From NCBI GenBank assembly GCA_029204225.1, contig CM055097.1, positions 49,352,754-49,416,753 of the forward strand: DNA of 64,000 nucleotides. The letters run 5' to 3'. This DNA is from Diphasiastrum complanatum (lineage: Eukaryota > Streptophyta > Lycopodiopsida > Lycopodiales > Lycopodiaceae). This document shows positions 10,375 to 21,420 of the stretch, one piece after another; position 1 is the first letter of the stretch; every line of letters begins with the position of its first letter. The notes beneath the pieces were generated by a model that saw nothing but the letters and a program-made list of their open reading frames with translations, was not told where the DNA came from and ran no database searches. A program made the position numbers and the translations under genes.

Positions 10375-11241
10375 TGTTAGATTTCTTATGCTCAGCCTTA
10401 AACAAATCGTTCAAGTAATGAGCATCCTGAAAACTGAAGGCCGACTACATATTTCGGACCTTCATATTTTTCCCTTTAAGATTTTTTTGTGTCTTAAACG
10501 TTTTTGAGGCACCTTCGTCTTTTTCACACCTTCACGAAAAATGTGACACAGTGGCCAGAATGACTTAGAATCCATTTCAGGGTCTTTTTCGCCTTTTTCG
10601 TCTTTTTCGCACCTTCGCGAAAAAAGTGACACAGTGGCCTTGGAATCCATTTCAGACCCTCCTTCGCCTTTTTCGCATTTTCCTTGCCTTCGCTAGAGGC
10701 ACCTTCGGGACTTACATACCTTTAGTCTAAGGGCACCTTCGAGATTTACATGCCTTCAATCTAAGGGCACCTTCGGGTTTTTCTGGTTTTTGCTACATTG
10801 GCAGACCGACGTCGTCAACTTATCATCAACCCTAAAACAACTGGACAAACAAATATCCTAAGGGCGGTTACCAACCTTTGTACATATACAAAACTAGAGT
10901 AAATGGCAGCTAAGACTTATAAGATATTTGTCTCTCAACACTTGTAAATACATATATACTAGCTGAATCAAGCTATGTAAGTGTGTTTTTTTTAAATCAG
11001 AGTTATCTGTAGCCAGTGTTATTATGCTCAACAAGATAAAGTTATTACTTCAAGCCATTGTACTCATTGTTGATATTAATCAAAGTGCAATTTTGTCTCA
11101 CTACTGTATTGTTCATTTAAGCAATTTGTATGAATCATTTTTCTTGAATATTTTTGTTGCTAACTGTTGCGTTTTCATTCCTACACGCCTACGCTCAAAG
11201 CTTTGAGCTTCCGCCGCCGGTCATTCCCACGTTTTACGACA
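10375..11241 (+). repeat. F 5' LTR (867 bp) with internal tandem repeats
   Basis: Starts TGTTAGATTTC and ends TTTTACGACA, next to a primer-binding site. The upstream half holds an 83-bp direct repeat (10516-10598 and 10599 to about 10665) built around CACCTTC(A/G)CGAAAAA. Three 34-35 bp repeats starting GGCACCTTCG follow at 10698, 10732 and 10766. Repeats in this part of an LTR often act as promoter elements; that role is inferred. Confidence 0.85.
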
Positions 11242-11384
11242 TGGTACCAGAGCAGGCATTTCAGTAATCTGCATTTCTACTGCAGATTATCAGTCTTGTT
11301 TCTATCAAAATGTCTTTCTAGCAAATGCGCAACCAACAATATTCTGACAATCGTTGTTTCTACCAACAATCTCGTTCAACCAGA

Positions 11385-12304
11385 ATGGATCCATCATCTA
11401 GTTCATCTCTTATTGACAAACTTGATGGAGATAACTACCATCTCTGGAAATTCAAGATGAAGGTTATACTTCTAGCCAAAGAACTGTGAGACATTGTTGA
11501 TGGCACAAAGCTCAAACCAGAAGGAGATACAGCCAGCATCACCAAGTGGAGACTGAGAGATGGCAAAGCATTTGCCATGATCACCCTCAACATCAAGGAT
11601 ACTCAGATCAGCCACATACGTGTTGCTCAGACTACTAAGGATGCATGGGACATCCTGACAACTCTCTACGACATCAGAGATGTTACTTCCAAGCTTCATC
11701 TGAAGAGAAAATTTTTCACCCTCAAAATATCTGATGCAGATAGTGTTTCAAGTCATCTCAGCACCTTCAAAAATCTTATGGAACAGATGACTGGAACTGG
11801 CTCAGTCATAAAAGATTCCGATGCACTCATGACTCTATTATCGAGTCTACCTGAAGCCTACGAAAATTGGGTAATGGCAATTTCTACCCAAGAGCACCTC
11901 ACTCTATCAAGAGTAATTTCGCTGTCCTACAAGAGGAGATCAGAAGATCAGCATCCTCCTCAGACTTAGGATCGGATTCTCAAGCTCTATATTCAAAAAA
12001 TCAGAAGTTTAGATCCAAGAGATCTACAAAGTCAAGCTATATTGACAAGAAGAGCAACATACAATCTGGACTAAATTCCGGTTCAGGATTGAATTCAAGC
12101 TCTTCATCATTCCAACCAATGCAGAAACTTTTATGCAGATATTGTCAGAGGACTGACCACGAAATCAAGGACTGCCGAACTTTGAAATACCACAACGAAA
12201 AGAAGAAGCAGTTCCAACAACAAGCACATAGTGCTACAACCAGTCACTCAAATCAGCAACAAGAAGAAGATGAAACAACTTTCATGACCAAAGTCGGAGA
12301 ATAA
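11385..12304 (+). pseudogene. F gag with CCHC knuckle
   Basis: From the ATG at 11385 the frame reads a typical copia gag start (LDGDNYHLWKFKMKVIL), meets a TGA at 11488-11490, then stays open in the same frame to a TAG at 11967-11969. Before that a frameshift moves the reading to another frame, which holds a Ser/Asn-rich stretch and the knuckle CRYCQRTDHEIKDC and ends at 12304. Similar gag sequence is found in family A (58595-58960), so F and A are related. Confidence 0.82.
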
Positions 12305-13246
12305 CAGGATATCGATTCCTGGTATCTAGATTTCGGAGCAACTCAACACATGATTCACCATCACGATTGGTTCAAAAACTATAAGTCATTCACCCACTCC
12401 TGAGTTGTGCAACTTGGAGACAACTCATCACATTCAATCGAAGGTGAAGGAACAGTTAGAGTTGAATTCAAAAGAGGTGAGGTCAACTTTCTCCATGTTC
12501 CAGATCTGACCAAGAATCTGCTTGTGGCATTTCAGACTTGGCCATCTTAACTTCAACAGTATTCAACAAATGTCAGCTCAAAGCCTAGTACAAGATCTGC
12601 CTTCTGTCAACAAGCCAACTTCTCCATGCAAAAGCTGTATTATCAACAAGCATGCTAGAAGTCCCTTCATTTCAGACTCAGTTCATACATTCAAGGGCAT
12701 GCTTGACCTTGTACATAGTAATATTTGTGACCCGATGTAGACTGCTTCCACAGGGGGAGCTCTCTATTTTCTAATTTTCATCGACGACTTTTCTCGAAGG
12801 ACTGCTAACCTACTATATGAAAAACAATTCTGAAGCATTCAAGTTCTTCAAGCAGTTCAAAGCATCTGCAGAAAATCAGACTCAGAGGAAGATCAAAGCT
12901 CTACGCACAGATGGAGGGGGAGAGTATATCTCCACAAAATTCAAGGAATTCTACAAGGCCAGTGGAATACATCAACAATAGACAACCAGCTACTCACCTC
13001 AGTCCAATGGTGTAGCTGAACGGAAGAATCGGACACTCATCGAAAGTGCCAAGAGCATGCTGACCCATGTCTCTCTTCCAAAAAAATTCTAGGCAGAAGC
13101 TGTTATTACAGCTGCCTATTTGCAGAATCGATCCATTACTAAATCCCTGAATGGCAAGACACCTTATGAGGTGTGGACATGATCGAAACCATCACTCAAA
13201 AATATTCGAGTGTTTGGATGAATCGCTTTCGTTCAGATCCCTGAAT
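12305..13246 (+). pseudogene. F protease, pre-integrase and integrase relic
   Basis: The protease reads WYLDFGATQHM, so the catalytic Asp-Ser/Thr-Gly has become Asp-Phe-Gly. The pre-integrase HFRLGHLNFNSIQQM with CKSCIINKHARSPF is open at 12522-12740, ending at a TAG where integrase begins. The integrase core is recognisable only across several frames (FIDDFSRRTA; AERKNRT-like) and contains many stops. Confidence 0.75.
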
Positions 13247-13775
13247 ATTTACATACCTTTAGTCTAAGGGTACCTTCGGGATTTACATGCCTTCAGTCTA
13301 TGGGAACCTTCGAGTTTTTTGGGTTTTTGCTACATTGGCAGACCGACGTCACCAACTTATTATCAACCCTAAAACAGCTGGACAAACAAATATCCTAAGG
13401 GCGGTTACCAACCTTTGTACATATACAAAACTGGAGTAAATGGCAGTTAAGGCTTATAAGATATTTGTCTCTCGACACTTGTAAATACATATTTACTAGT
13501 TGAATCAAGCTATGTAAGTGTGTTCTTTTTCAATCAGAGTTATATGTAGCCAGCGTTATCACGCTCAGCAAGCTAAAGTTATTACTTTAAGCCTTGTACT
13601 CACTGTTGATATTAGTCAGAGTGCAATTTCATCTCACTACTGTATTGTTCGTTTGAACAATTTGTATGAATCATTCTTCTTGAATATTTTTGCTGCTAAC
13701 TTGTGTTTTCGTTCCTACACGCCTACGCTCAAAGCTTCGAGCTTTTGCTGCCGGTCATCCCCACATTTTACAACA
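13247..13775 (+). repeat. F 3' LTR, first third missing
   Basis: Matches 10711-11241 of the left LTR, beginning at the TTACATACCTTTAGTCTAAG motif and ending TTTTACAACA. The missing first third, together with missing RT and RNase H, shows one deletion running from integrase into the LTR. Confidence 0.85.
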
Positions 13776-14215
13776 ACCAACCCAAACCAAATCTGCAGGG
13801 GAGGCATATTACTTTATGACCTTTATTGATGACTTCTCACGCAAGATTTGAATTTATTTCTTGAAGTTAAAATCTGAAGCATTCAAATACTTCCTGCATT
13901 TCAAAGCTCTGGTAGAAGAACGTTCAGAAAAGAAGATAAAGATGCTCAGGTCAGATGGTGGTGGAGAGTTCATTAAGACACTTTGTGAAATTCTGCAAGG
14001 CCAATGGGATTAAAAGGCGGCTTACAGCTCCTCATACCCCTCAGCAAAGGAGTGTGCAAGGTGCATGTTCAAGGCACAGAGTTTGTCCAACTCTTTTTGG
14101 GATGAGGCAATGCATACAACAGTTGAATAGAAGTCCAACAAAAGCCATGGAAGGCAAGACTCTAGAAGAGGCATTTAGAATAATCAACAAAATGTATTTT
14201 CTTGGGATACAGTGA
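13776..14215 (+). pseudogene. E integrase, continuation after the F insertion
   Basis: Reads YYFMTFIDDFSRK, then a stop, then YFLKLKSEAFKYF and KMLRSDGGGEF with the second catalytic Asp. The distal part has shifted frame (13955-14215; PHTPQQRS, QQLNRSPTKAMEGKTLEEAF). The third catalytic Glu region is garbled. Confidence 0.75.
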
Positions 14216-14972
14216 AGAAAGCAAAACTTACCGACTTTACGATCTTACTAGCTAGAAGAGGATCATAAGTCGAGATGTGATCTTTGAAGAAGATCAAACG
14301 CCTCCTATAGAGGAGCTTGAGATGGAGGATGGTACAAGTGAATTTGTGCCAATACTTGATGATCCACATCCATATATTGGGGAGCCTCAGGATGATCATA
14401 TGAGTGATTAAGAGGAAGAATCCGAGGAGGCTAGGAAGCGAAAGAAAAGAGTCAAATCTACTGAGTCCTATTCACCGTCTTCATCACCAATTGCAAGGAA
14501 GAAGTTTTCCAAGTGGTATTGGCAAACTGTGCAGGATGGTTTGATATTTAATGAGGGAGAGAGCAGCAATCCAGAGGCTAGGAGGTCTCAAAGGCAAGCC
14601 TAGCAGCATGAACACTAGGACACAAACTATGCACTCATGACTACTATTTTGGATTCACAAGATCTGCATACATTTGTTGAGACAACAGATGAGAAGGTAT
14701 GGCAACATGCTATGCAAGAGTAGTACAACTCCATTCTCAAGAATGATACATCGGATTTGGTGAAGTTACCAAAAGGGAAGCATCCTATTGGCTATAACTG
14801 GGTCTATGTATTTATTTTCCAAGCTAACTATGCATGTGAAGTCTTGAACAGGTTCAACATGCAAGATTGCAAACCCATTTCCACACCCATTAATACCAAC
14901 AGTAAGCCATCTAGAGATGATGGCACTCCTTTTTGTGAGAAAGTGGCAAAATCTAGCTTGGTATTTTTATGA
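14216..14972 (+). pseudogene. E integrase-RT linker and RT with a large internal deletion
   Basis: The linker up to about 14700 is stop-ridden. At 14757-14972 the RT opening motif KLPKGKHPIGYNWVY is joined in frame to FIFQANYACEVLNRFNMQDC, normally about 200 residues further on and past the YVDD active site. The palm domain has therefore been removed precisely enough to keep the frame. Confidence 0.75.
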
Positions 14973-15097
14973 AAGAAGTTTGTAAGTGAATCTCACATGT
15001 GTGGAGGATTTTCCCACGTGTGGAGAATTGTGAATTAAATTAAAAATGTTAGATATAGGGGTCTTATGTTTTTTGTATCAAGCATCTAGGTGTAGGA

Positions 15098-15754
15098 TGT
15101 TGATAGGGTCAAATTTGGCATAGATGGCAAATTATCCATTTCCAATTGTAATGCCATTATTGAGTCAAAATAGAGTAGGAGGCCAAACTCGAGCCAATTA
15201 GCGTGTAGAGAAGTGTAATGCTTTTGTTTGATGAAGTTTAAGAGGTCCAATAGGATTTTGAGGTGGAACCATGAGTGGTCCAATAGAATTTGAGATATGC
15301 TTGAAAATGGTCCAATAGAATTTAGAGGTGAATGGATCAATGGTCCAATAGGATTAAGAGGTGGTAAAAGTGTGGTCCAATCATGATTGAGCATTGTAGT
15401 AGCTCATGGATCTATTAGTATCATTGTACTTCTCACTTGGATGTAATTGATTTTGAGATTGAGTGGATTTTGTGAGTAATTGGTTTTCTAGCTTTCTCTC
15501 TCTACCCGAGAGCTCATGATAATTTTCTCTCTCTACCAGAGGAGAGCAGCTTGTTTTTACTTAGATTATTTTTGGAACACTTCCCACATGTGTGAGTGAG
15601 AGTTGTAAGTGATTGAATGCATGTACTAGTGTGTTTTTGCCATAGAATCAAAGATAGATCTTGAATCTCAATTTAGTCTTGATCTTGGTGCATCTACACA
15701 CCTTAGGAGATCACAAGTACATGTTGTGGAAAGTCCACACGTGTGAAATCAACA
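15098..15754 (+). repeat. LTR of element G (657 bp)
   Basis: The ends form a 7-bp inverted repeat, TGTTGAT...ATCAACA, and the right end abuts a perfect primer-binding site TGGTATCAGAGC (15755-15766). Inside are repeated GGTCCAATAG(A/G)ATT motifs (15246-15390) and several CACATGTG/CACGTGTG boxes. No gag follows and no partner LTR was found, so this is a 5' LTR with leader whose body is lost or too decayed to see. Confidence 0.8.
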
Positions 15755-16480
15755 TGGTATCAGAGCCTACCTAAGGTTACCATGCATTTTGATCCATTTG
15801 AGTGAAAACTTTTCATCAATCTTGAGCTAGAAACTGTCAAGATCCATTTTCCTAGCTATCTTGTTCAATTTTGGATCAAAAGAGATCAATAGGGTATTGA
15901 TTGGGTCTGACCTGGTATTGTATGGAATCAGGTGCTCAAACACATGTGAGGAACATCCAATTTCAGTTTGGGAGTTCTCTTTCATGTTTGATCCAAAAAT
16001 CTTGCTAGATAGCTTGTTTTGAATCTATTTTTGTCTAGTTTCTGATGCAATCAGTTTCATTCCATTTGGTTGAGCTAATCATAAGTTATAAGCTTTTGAA
16101 GAGAGTTAGGTAGGGCACCTAGACCTAGGTGGACACATTTAATTTGGTCAAGAGATTTCTTGTTTGATCCAAAATCACAGTTGAATGCTTACCAATCTCA
16201 TCTATATGTGATCTAGGCACTATTTTGAGATCTTAGCCATTTTGTTTCATGCAATATCATTGTATTTGAGTCAAATTTGGTTTCTTAGTGTATTTCACAT
16301 GTGCTAAGAGTGTTTGATCCTAAATTTGCCCATACTCCATTATTTGATGTGAAGTAGATCTAGTTTTGATGATATTGAGATAGCTAGTGAGAATCATCCC
16401 ACAGTTTGTTGCAAGATCTTGCGTAGGAAATGGTAGCACACCATTATTGGATCCTAGTGAGATAGAAGCAACATTTTTTT
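15755..16480 (+). other. G leader-like sequence after the primer-binding site
   Basis: It shares wording with the leader of element B (TTGATCAAAT, GATCAAAAG, TTTGATCC motifs) but has no long frame. The similarity is loose. It ends near a poly-T run at 16471-16480. Confidence 0.4.
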
Positions 16481-19400
16481 TTCATCACTTTTAAATTGAA
16501 TTTTACACCGTCAAACAATATGAAACGACCAAACAGAATGAATGGTAACATTACTCTTTATCCGGACATTGAAATCTTGTTTGGATACGGTCTAAGAGTT
16601 ACTAAAATCCCCTTGGTAGGATTTCTATTCATGTAATTTCATATTCTGAGTTTGGATAGTTTTTGTCAATGTTAACGGAGTAATGCCAAACCAGTCAATA
16701 AAAAGAAAAAGTAGTCCAGTTTTATTGGAAAATTTGTAATTAATAGGAACTAATGAAAAGTAAAAAAAAACCGATTTCATTTTCGATTAAATCCTATGGT
16801 GAATTATATGCAAAAGATTGGACTAGTAGTGTTTTTCATACTAGTAGATGACTTTTGTATATCAATGATTCAACCCAGGTATAGGATAGAAATGAAATTG
16901 TTTCAGACTTTTTCCTACAATAAATAACTTTAAACATTTACTGATGTCGTTACGTCTTCTTAGTACCTTAGATTTTCAAGGGACTGAAAATCCTAAGGGG
17001 GGAAGAAGAGTGGACATCAGTGGTAGTAAGTGTGATCGGGAAATGTATTTCACAGTTAGGATTTTGGTAATCCAAGTAAAAGATTGCTTAATACCAGATA
17101 TTAATTTAATTTCCTAAACAGAATTCATATCCTAGATGGATTATAGGACAACTAGATGATTAGTGGACCTCTAGAATATCAAACATTGAGGCGGTTAAAA
17201 GGGTTTTCTGGAAGTAAGAGCTTGTGGTATGGGACATTAGTAATTTTGGAAAGAAATTTCTAGGATTGTAAAGATTTTTTGATCCATGGTGTATTTCAGT
17301 ACCTATAGTCGCAATATGAGAAAAAGAAAACCGTTTGATCAAATGTGGGGTACTTTGAAAAATTTTGAGGTTTAATCTAGATCCCAATGTGGTATCTGAC
17401 TATTTACAAAATCAGAGGCCCTCAAATCTATTTCTCGCTTTCTTAATTAATCCTTTACTTCTTAATAATTTCTCGAATATAAGACATCAAACTGGTTTAT
17501 ATGATTCTTTCCAGCATGAAGTTATTCTTCTAAAAGACAGTTATGTCATATAAATTACTACTTATGTGAATAGACTTATAGATATCATTGCATAAATGGA
17601 TTTCGGTGGAATTATAGATGCTATCACTCGACTTGGAAATATTCGAAGGAAAAGTCATGTTTGTGATGAAGTGAATCCTTTTATGAAATACACTTATTAC
17701 TGACTTTTCATGGATTTGGATATTTTTATATGTCACCTTTCCAGTTAACTTTTATAGAAATTGGTAATTTCTTTAAAAAGAGGGGTGAATTGATGGGATA
17801 AAATTATATTTGAGGATTTGTTGGTTGTATAGTTTCTAAAAGAGAAAAAACTGGCGTATAGAAATGAGATTGTTTCTGAAAGTAATTTCGGATAGATTCA
17901 GAGTAAGATACCTAATTGGAACTTTTTGAATAAGAGATTCTCTACGGATTGTCTGAACAATCTGAAACTAGACCTTGAAATTTGGATCATTATCTATAAG
18001 TAGTACAGTGAAAGGTCAAAAATTACTAATTCCATTTTGATTGAAATAAGAGTATGTTTGATCAGGACTTAAGTTTGAGATGTTTGTATTAAATCAACTC
18101 AATCTAAGTTTAAGTACTAGGATTAGAGAGGGGTTGATTGAGTGAAAGAAATTATGTTATTAGAGGTAAACTGGGTTGGAAAAACTGTTGAGAGTGAATG
18201 TTATTCGTCTTAGGGATTTTTCACATATGTTATTTACTCATGAGAAATAGAAATTCTTTAGTAGCTGAGTTACAAGATTCTTAGTGAAATATGTGAGTAA
18301 CATATGTGGATTTGGAGGAATCTGCCAAATAAAAATGTGTTTATGTATTGAGTCATAGTGAGATTATTCACATATGTGCACGATTAATCTTGTATGAATC
18401 TATTGTGTATTCCTGGTTACTAGGGTTATTTGGTGCACTTAACCTAGTCAGTGAACATAAGCATAAAATCAAGTATTGTTTTGACAGATACTTATAGAGT
18501 TAACAAATCTTTGTATAAAAGATTTATGGATTAACTTATAAATGATTTGGGTAAGGATCTAAATGTCGTGTCATACTAGTATAATTGAATTCTTCACTTA
18601 TACATTTAAGATTTCTGAGTCATTGGCAAACTTGAGTAGTTGATTACTCTAGGAGGAAGTTAATTGGTAAATCGATCAATGTGATGAGGATTTACCAAAA
18701 ACTGATAGTTTTGATTTATATTGCTTGTAAGATGCATGATTAGTGAATCATTTTGGTTCATCAGTTAAAATTATGTGCATTGAATATATTGTATTCTTGG
18801 GATAGAGTATTCCTTAGTTAAGGAATAGACTCAACTTGTTAGTGATTGAATCCCAGAGAGCTTGATTGGATAACGAATCATAATGAATCAAGAATAATAA
18901 CTAAATTGATATTCAACAGAACTTTGGGTATCTAGATTTACTAGACAATAATCTAGAGTTTTTGTGATTCACAATGACTGTCATTATCATTTTGGTATGC
19001 TTTTTGTCTTTAATTACCAGTGGCATATAGAACTTGAATATCTAGCACTTCTATTAAAGAATCTGTTCTGGAGAATATTCTTAAAATCTAGTATTTTCCT
19101 AGTGAAAGACTGTGAAATAATTCTTACTTTTTTTGAGTTATGTTGGACATATGCTCCAGTATCCTGTAATGATTATGTATGGTTTTGGATTTCAGAAAAT
19201 TATGATTGACGAATCATACGAATCTAATTATTTATGGTTGACGGATCATAAATAAATACTTAATTGTTGTCAAAGGATTATAAAAAAATGTGATGGTTCT
19301 TAAGTCTGATGATTAATTGTTGATCTATTAATTGAGTAAGAATTCGAATCAGTGTTTTGAATCTCTATTCCAGTATTTTATTGAGAACTTATGAATCTCT

Positions 19401-19500
19401 TAGACATTCTCACAAGGTAAGTTGTTTTACTTGTGGAGAATTTAATTTATCTAGTGCATGCTCTTCTGCTATTGTAGGGTATGTAGAATATTCGGTGAGT
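16481..19500. other. AT-rich stretch without recognisable genes
   Basis: About 3 kb with no frame above some 80 codons and no family signature on either strand. Fragments such as TGACGAATCAT and TGACGGATCAT repeat near 19205-19250. It is probably very old transposon or unconstrained sequence. Confidence 0.5.
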
Positions 19501-21420
19501 AGCCCTCCGCCTGTCAAGAAGGGTTAGAACACAAGATAGGGCCCTAACTATACTTAGTTGCTAGTTTAGATGCTTACAAATGGTGTCTTTATATCTTTGG
19601 GATGGCCCTTGCCCCTTGCTTCCTATTGGCTACTTGCAAGAAGGTGGGATTCAAATCCACACCCTTCACAAGAAGCATAAACTAATTTATGGTGTAGGAA
19701 GAAGACTCACCCCACCTACCACCATTTGACTTTGACTAGTTTACAAAACTTAGAAACTTAAGTTAAGCTTAAACTTTGGCCTCTTAATATTATTTTAATT
19801 ACATGGCCCAAAATCAAGTTTATCGCCAAAATTATTTATTTAGAAGTGCTCATTGGGCCATGAGATTACGCACGCGGGATGCCATGACCCTCGCAACTAT
19901 TTTCGACTAATTTATTTATTTCCACTGTGATACCCTCAGCCTTGCAACCTCTCCACAAGGCTGAGAACAGCGGTATGAGAGGATCTGAGAAAATCCACAG
20001 CCTGCTGCAGCCAAACTAGGGTGACAAAAATTTTTAGCATGTGATTCTTCCGGTCTGGGCAGCCCCGAGGACAAATCAGCATGGAATAGTGTAATTGCAT
20101 CAAAGAATCCTAAGCAATCAGCAGAAGGCATCGCGTCATTCCAGAAACTTCTTTATTCTGGTACGATGCTTTTTGCTTGAAGCTACGTCTAGGCGGTCAC
20201 GTGTATCAGTCCCTTCTCACTCAAGAATCTGCCTAAGAAATGTGATAATAGCCCTCTAAACTGCGATGGTCAGACGAAGATAGACTGAGAGAGTTTCTTC
20301 ATAAAAATTTACTCTCTGTCAGCAATGGAACAGTAACTCCTCCGAGAATTCTAATTTCCTCCTCCTTGCAAAAGATGATGGGTAAAGCAGCAACGATGGT
20401 TTCCTTTGCACATTTTTCTCTTGTGGAAGTGGTTTAGACTGACTGCACCAGTGGCGGCCTCAGAAATAGGTCTGTAGTGCGATGGACTGACTGGGAAGCA
20501 CATGGTTCATGGCAATGTGCTACAATTGTGTAGTATGCATCGTTGGCAGCAATGGATCAGACAAACAGTGAATATACTCAAAGAGATATCTGGCTTAGTT
20601 ATGGCACCATTGAAACAATGATAAAATAAGTTCTTATAGCTCTGTGATGGATTCTTGGTGAGTCATCGAACTGGTTGCTCAGTTACTAGTCATAAAAGCG
20701 TAGACAGTCGCCCAACTAATGTAGATAGTCGCACAACCAGATGATTGTGGCCTGTGCGAATTCTTGCCTGGCTGAAAAAGCCATTTTTTGGTGAGTAACA
20801 CACCTGGGGATGCAGGTAGACTGCCGCAACTGCGGTAGAGAGTCGCACTACTTCTTAGGAGATGAAACATTGCAAAAATCCGATGATTGTGGCCTGTGTG
20901 AGTTCTTCCTGGGTGTGAGTTCTTCCTGGGCAGGGAATGAGCAAAAAATGCAACTGCGGTAGCAAAAAAAACGCGACCGAATGCGCCCTGTTGAATGCTC
21001 TTCTCTTCTGATGAAGATGCAGCTGATGGCAGTTGGAAAAGGGCCGTGGAGCTCCAGCGCTGAAAGGGTGTGCAGGCTGTGGATAGTAGGCTCCTCAGAT
21101 AAGATCAAATCAGCCCAAAACACCTGAAAACGGTGGGAAAAACACGCTAGGGCACCAAATGATGCACCCCCTACTGAAAACGAGATACGCAACAAAAGTT
21201 GAGGGCCGTTGGTGCTCCCCTGTTGAAAATGCGGCTGATGGCAGTTTGAATGATTGCTTAAAATGCAGCTGTTGGTAGCTTGCTGAGGCTGGGGTTTTGG
21301 ACGTGGCAGAGGCTAGCTTCATTGAAGAGCTTGAAAGTAATGTAGGATTAAGAAACGATGCAGCTACAGGCTTTGAAAGCAACGGTAGTTCGCGTTTCTC
21401 AACGGTAGCCTAGTCTACGC
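19501..21420. repeat. Interval with recurring short motifs, no gene
   Basis: Contains GTAGA(C/T/G)AGTCGC three times (20700, 20721, 20835), GATGATTGTGGCCTGTG twice (20740, 20882), a direct duplication of TGAGTTCTTCCTGGG (about 20898-20930), and ATGC(A/G)GCTG(A/T)TGG(C/T)AG three times (21017, 21229, 21263). A perfect 10-bp inverted repeat CTCAGCCTTG/CAAGGCTGAG lies at 19935-19965. G and C content is higher than in the flanks. Open frames here are short and not conserved between repeats. Confidence 0.5.

Larger units (their letters stand above)
10375..13775 (+). mobile_element. Ty1/copia element F, nested in E
   Basis: The left LTR is 867 bp (10375-11241), followed by a primer-binding site TGGTACCAGAGC (11242-11253), gag, protease, a degraded integrase and a truncated right LTR ending at 13775. 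RT and RNase H are absent: the integrase runs at about 13246 straight into the middle of the right LTR. The flanks GCCAA (10370-10374) and ACCAA (13776-13780) agree in four of five bases and look like the target duplication. Element E integrase continues on the far side, which shows F is the younger insertion. Confidence 0.88.
8333..14972 (+). mobile_element. Ty1/copia element E, broken by nested element F
   Basis: Plus-strand copia with a 5' LTR (8333-8716), a primer-binding site variant TGATATCAAAGC (8717-8728), gag, protease and pre-integrase. Element F (10375-13775) then interrupts its integrase, which resumes at 13776. A short RT remnant ends near 14972. No 3' LTR matching 8333-8716 is seen, so the right end is lost. 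Stops and an internal RT deletion make it non-functional. Confidence 0.85.

Noticed and set aside
10516-10800. CRISPR-like or satellite array
   Set aside because: The repeats have no unique spacers of even length and lie inside a copia LTR; the genome is plant-like.
16481-19500. Decayed pararetrovirus or LINE
   Set aside because: I searched by eye for RT, coat or endonuclease motifs on both strands and found none; composition alone is not evidence.
19935-19965. Perfect 10-bp hairpin as a terminator
   Set aside because: No neighbouring gene and no T run; plant nuclear genes do not use such terminators.
20848-21382. Minus-strand frames of 115 and 90 codons
   Set aside because: No recognised domain, and short internal DNA repeats explain the peptide similarity; too weak for a gene call.
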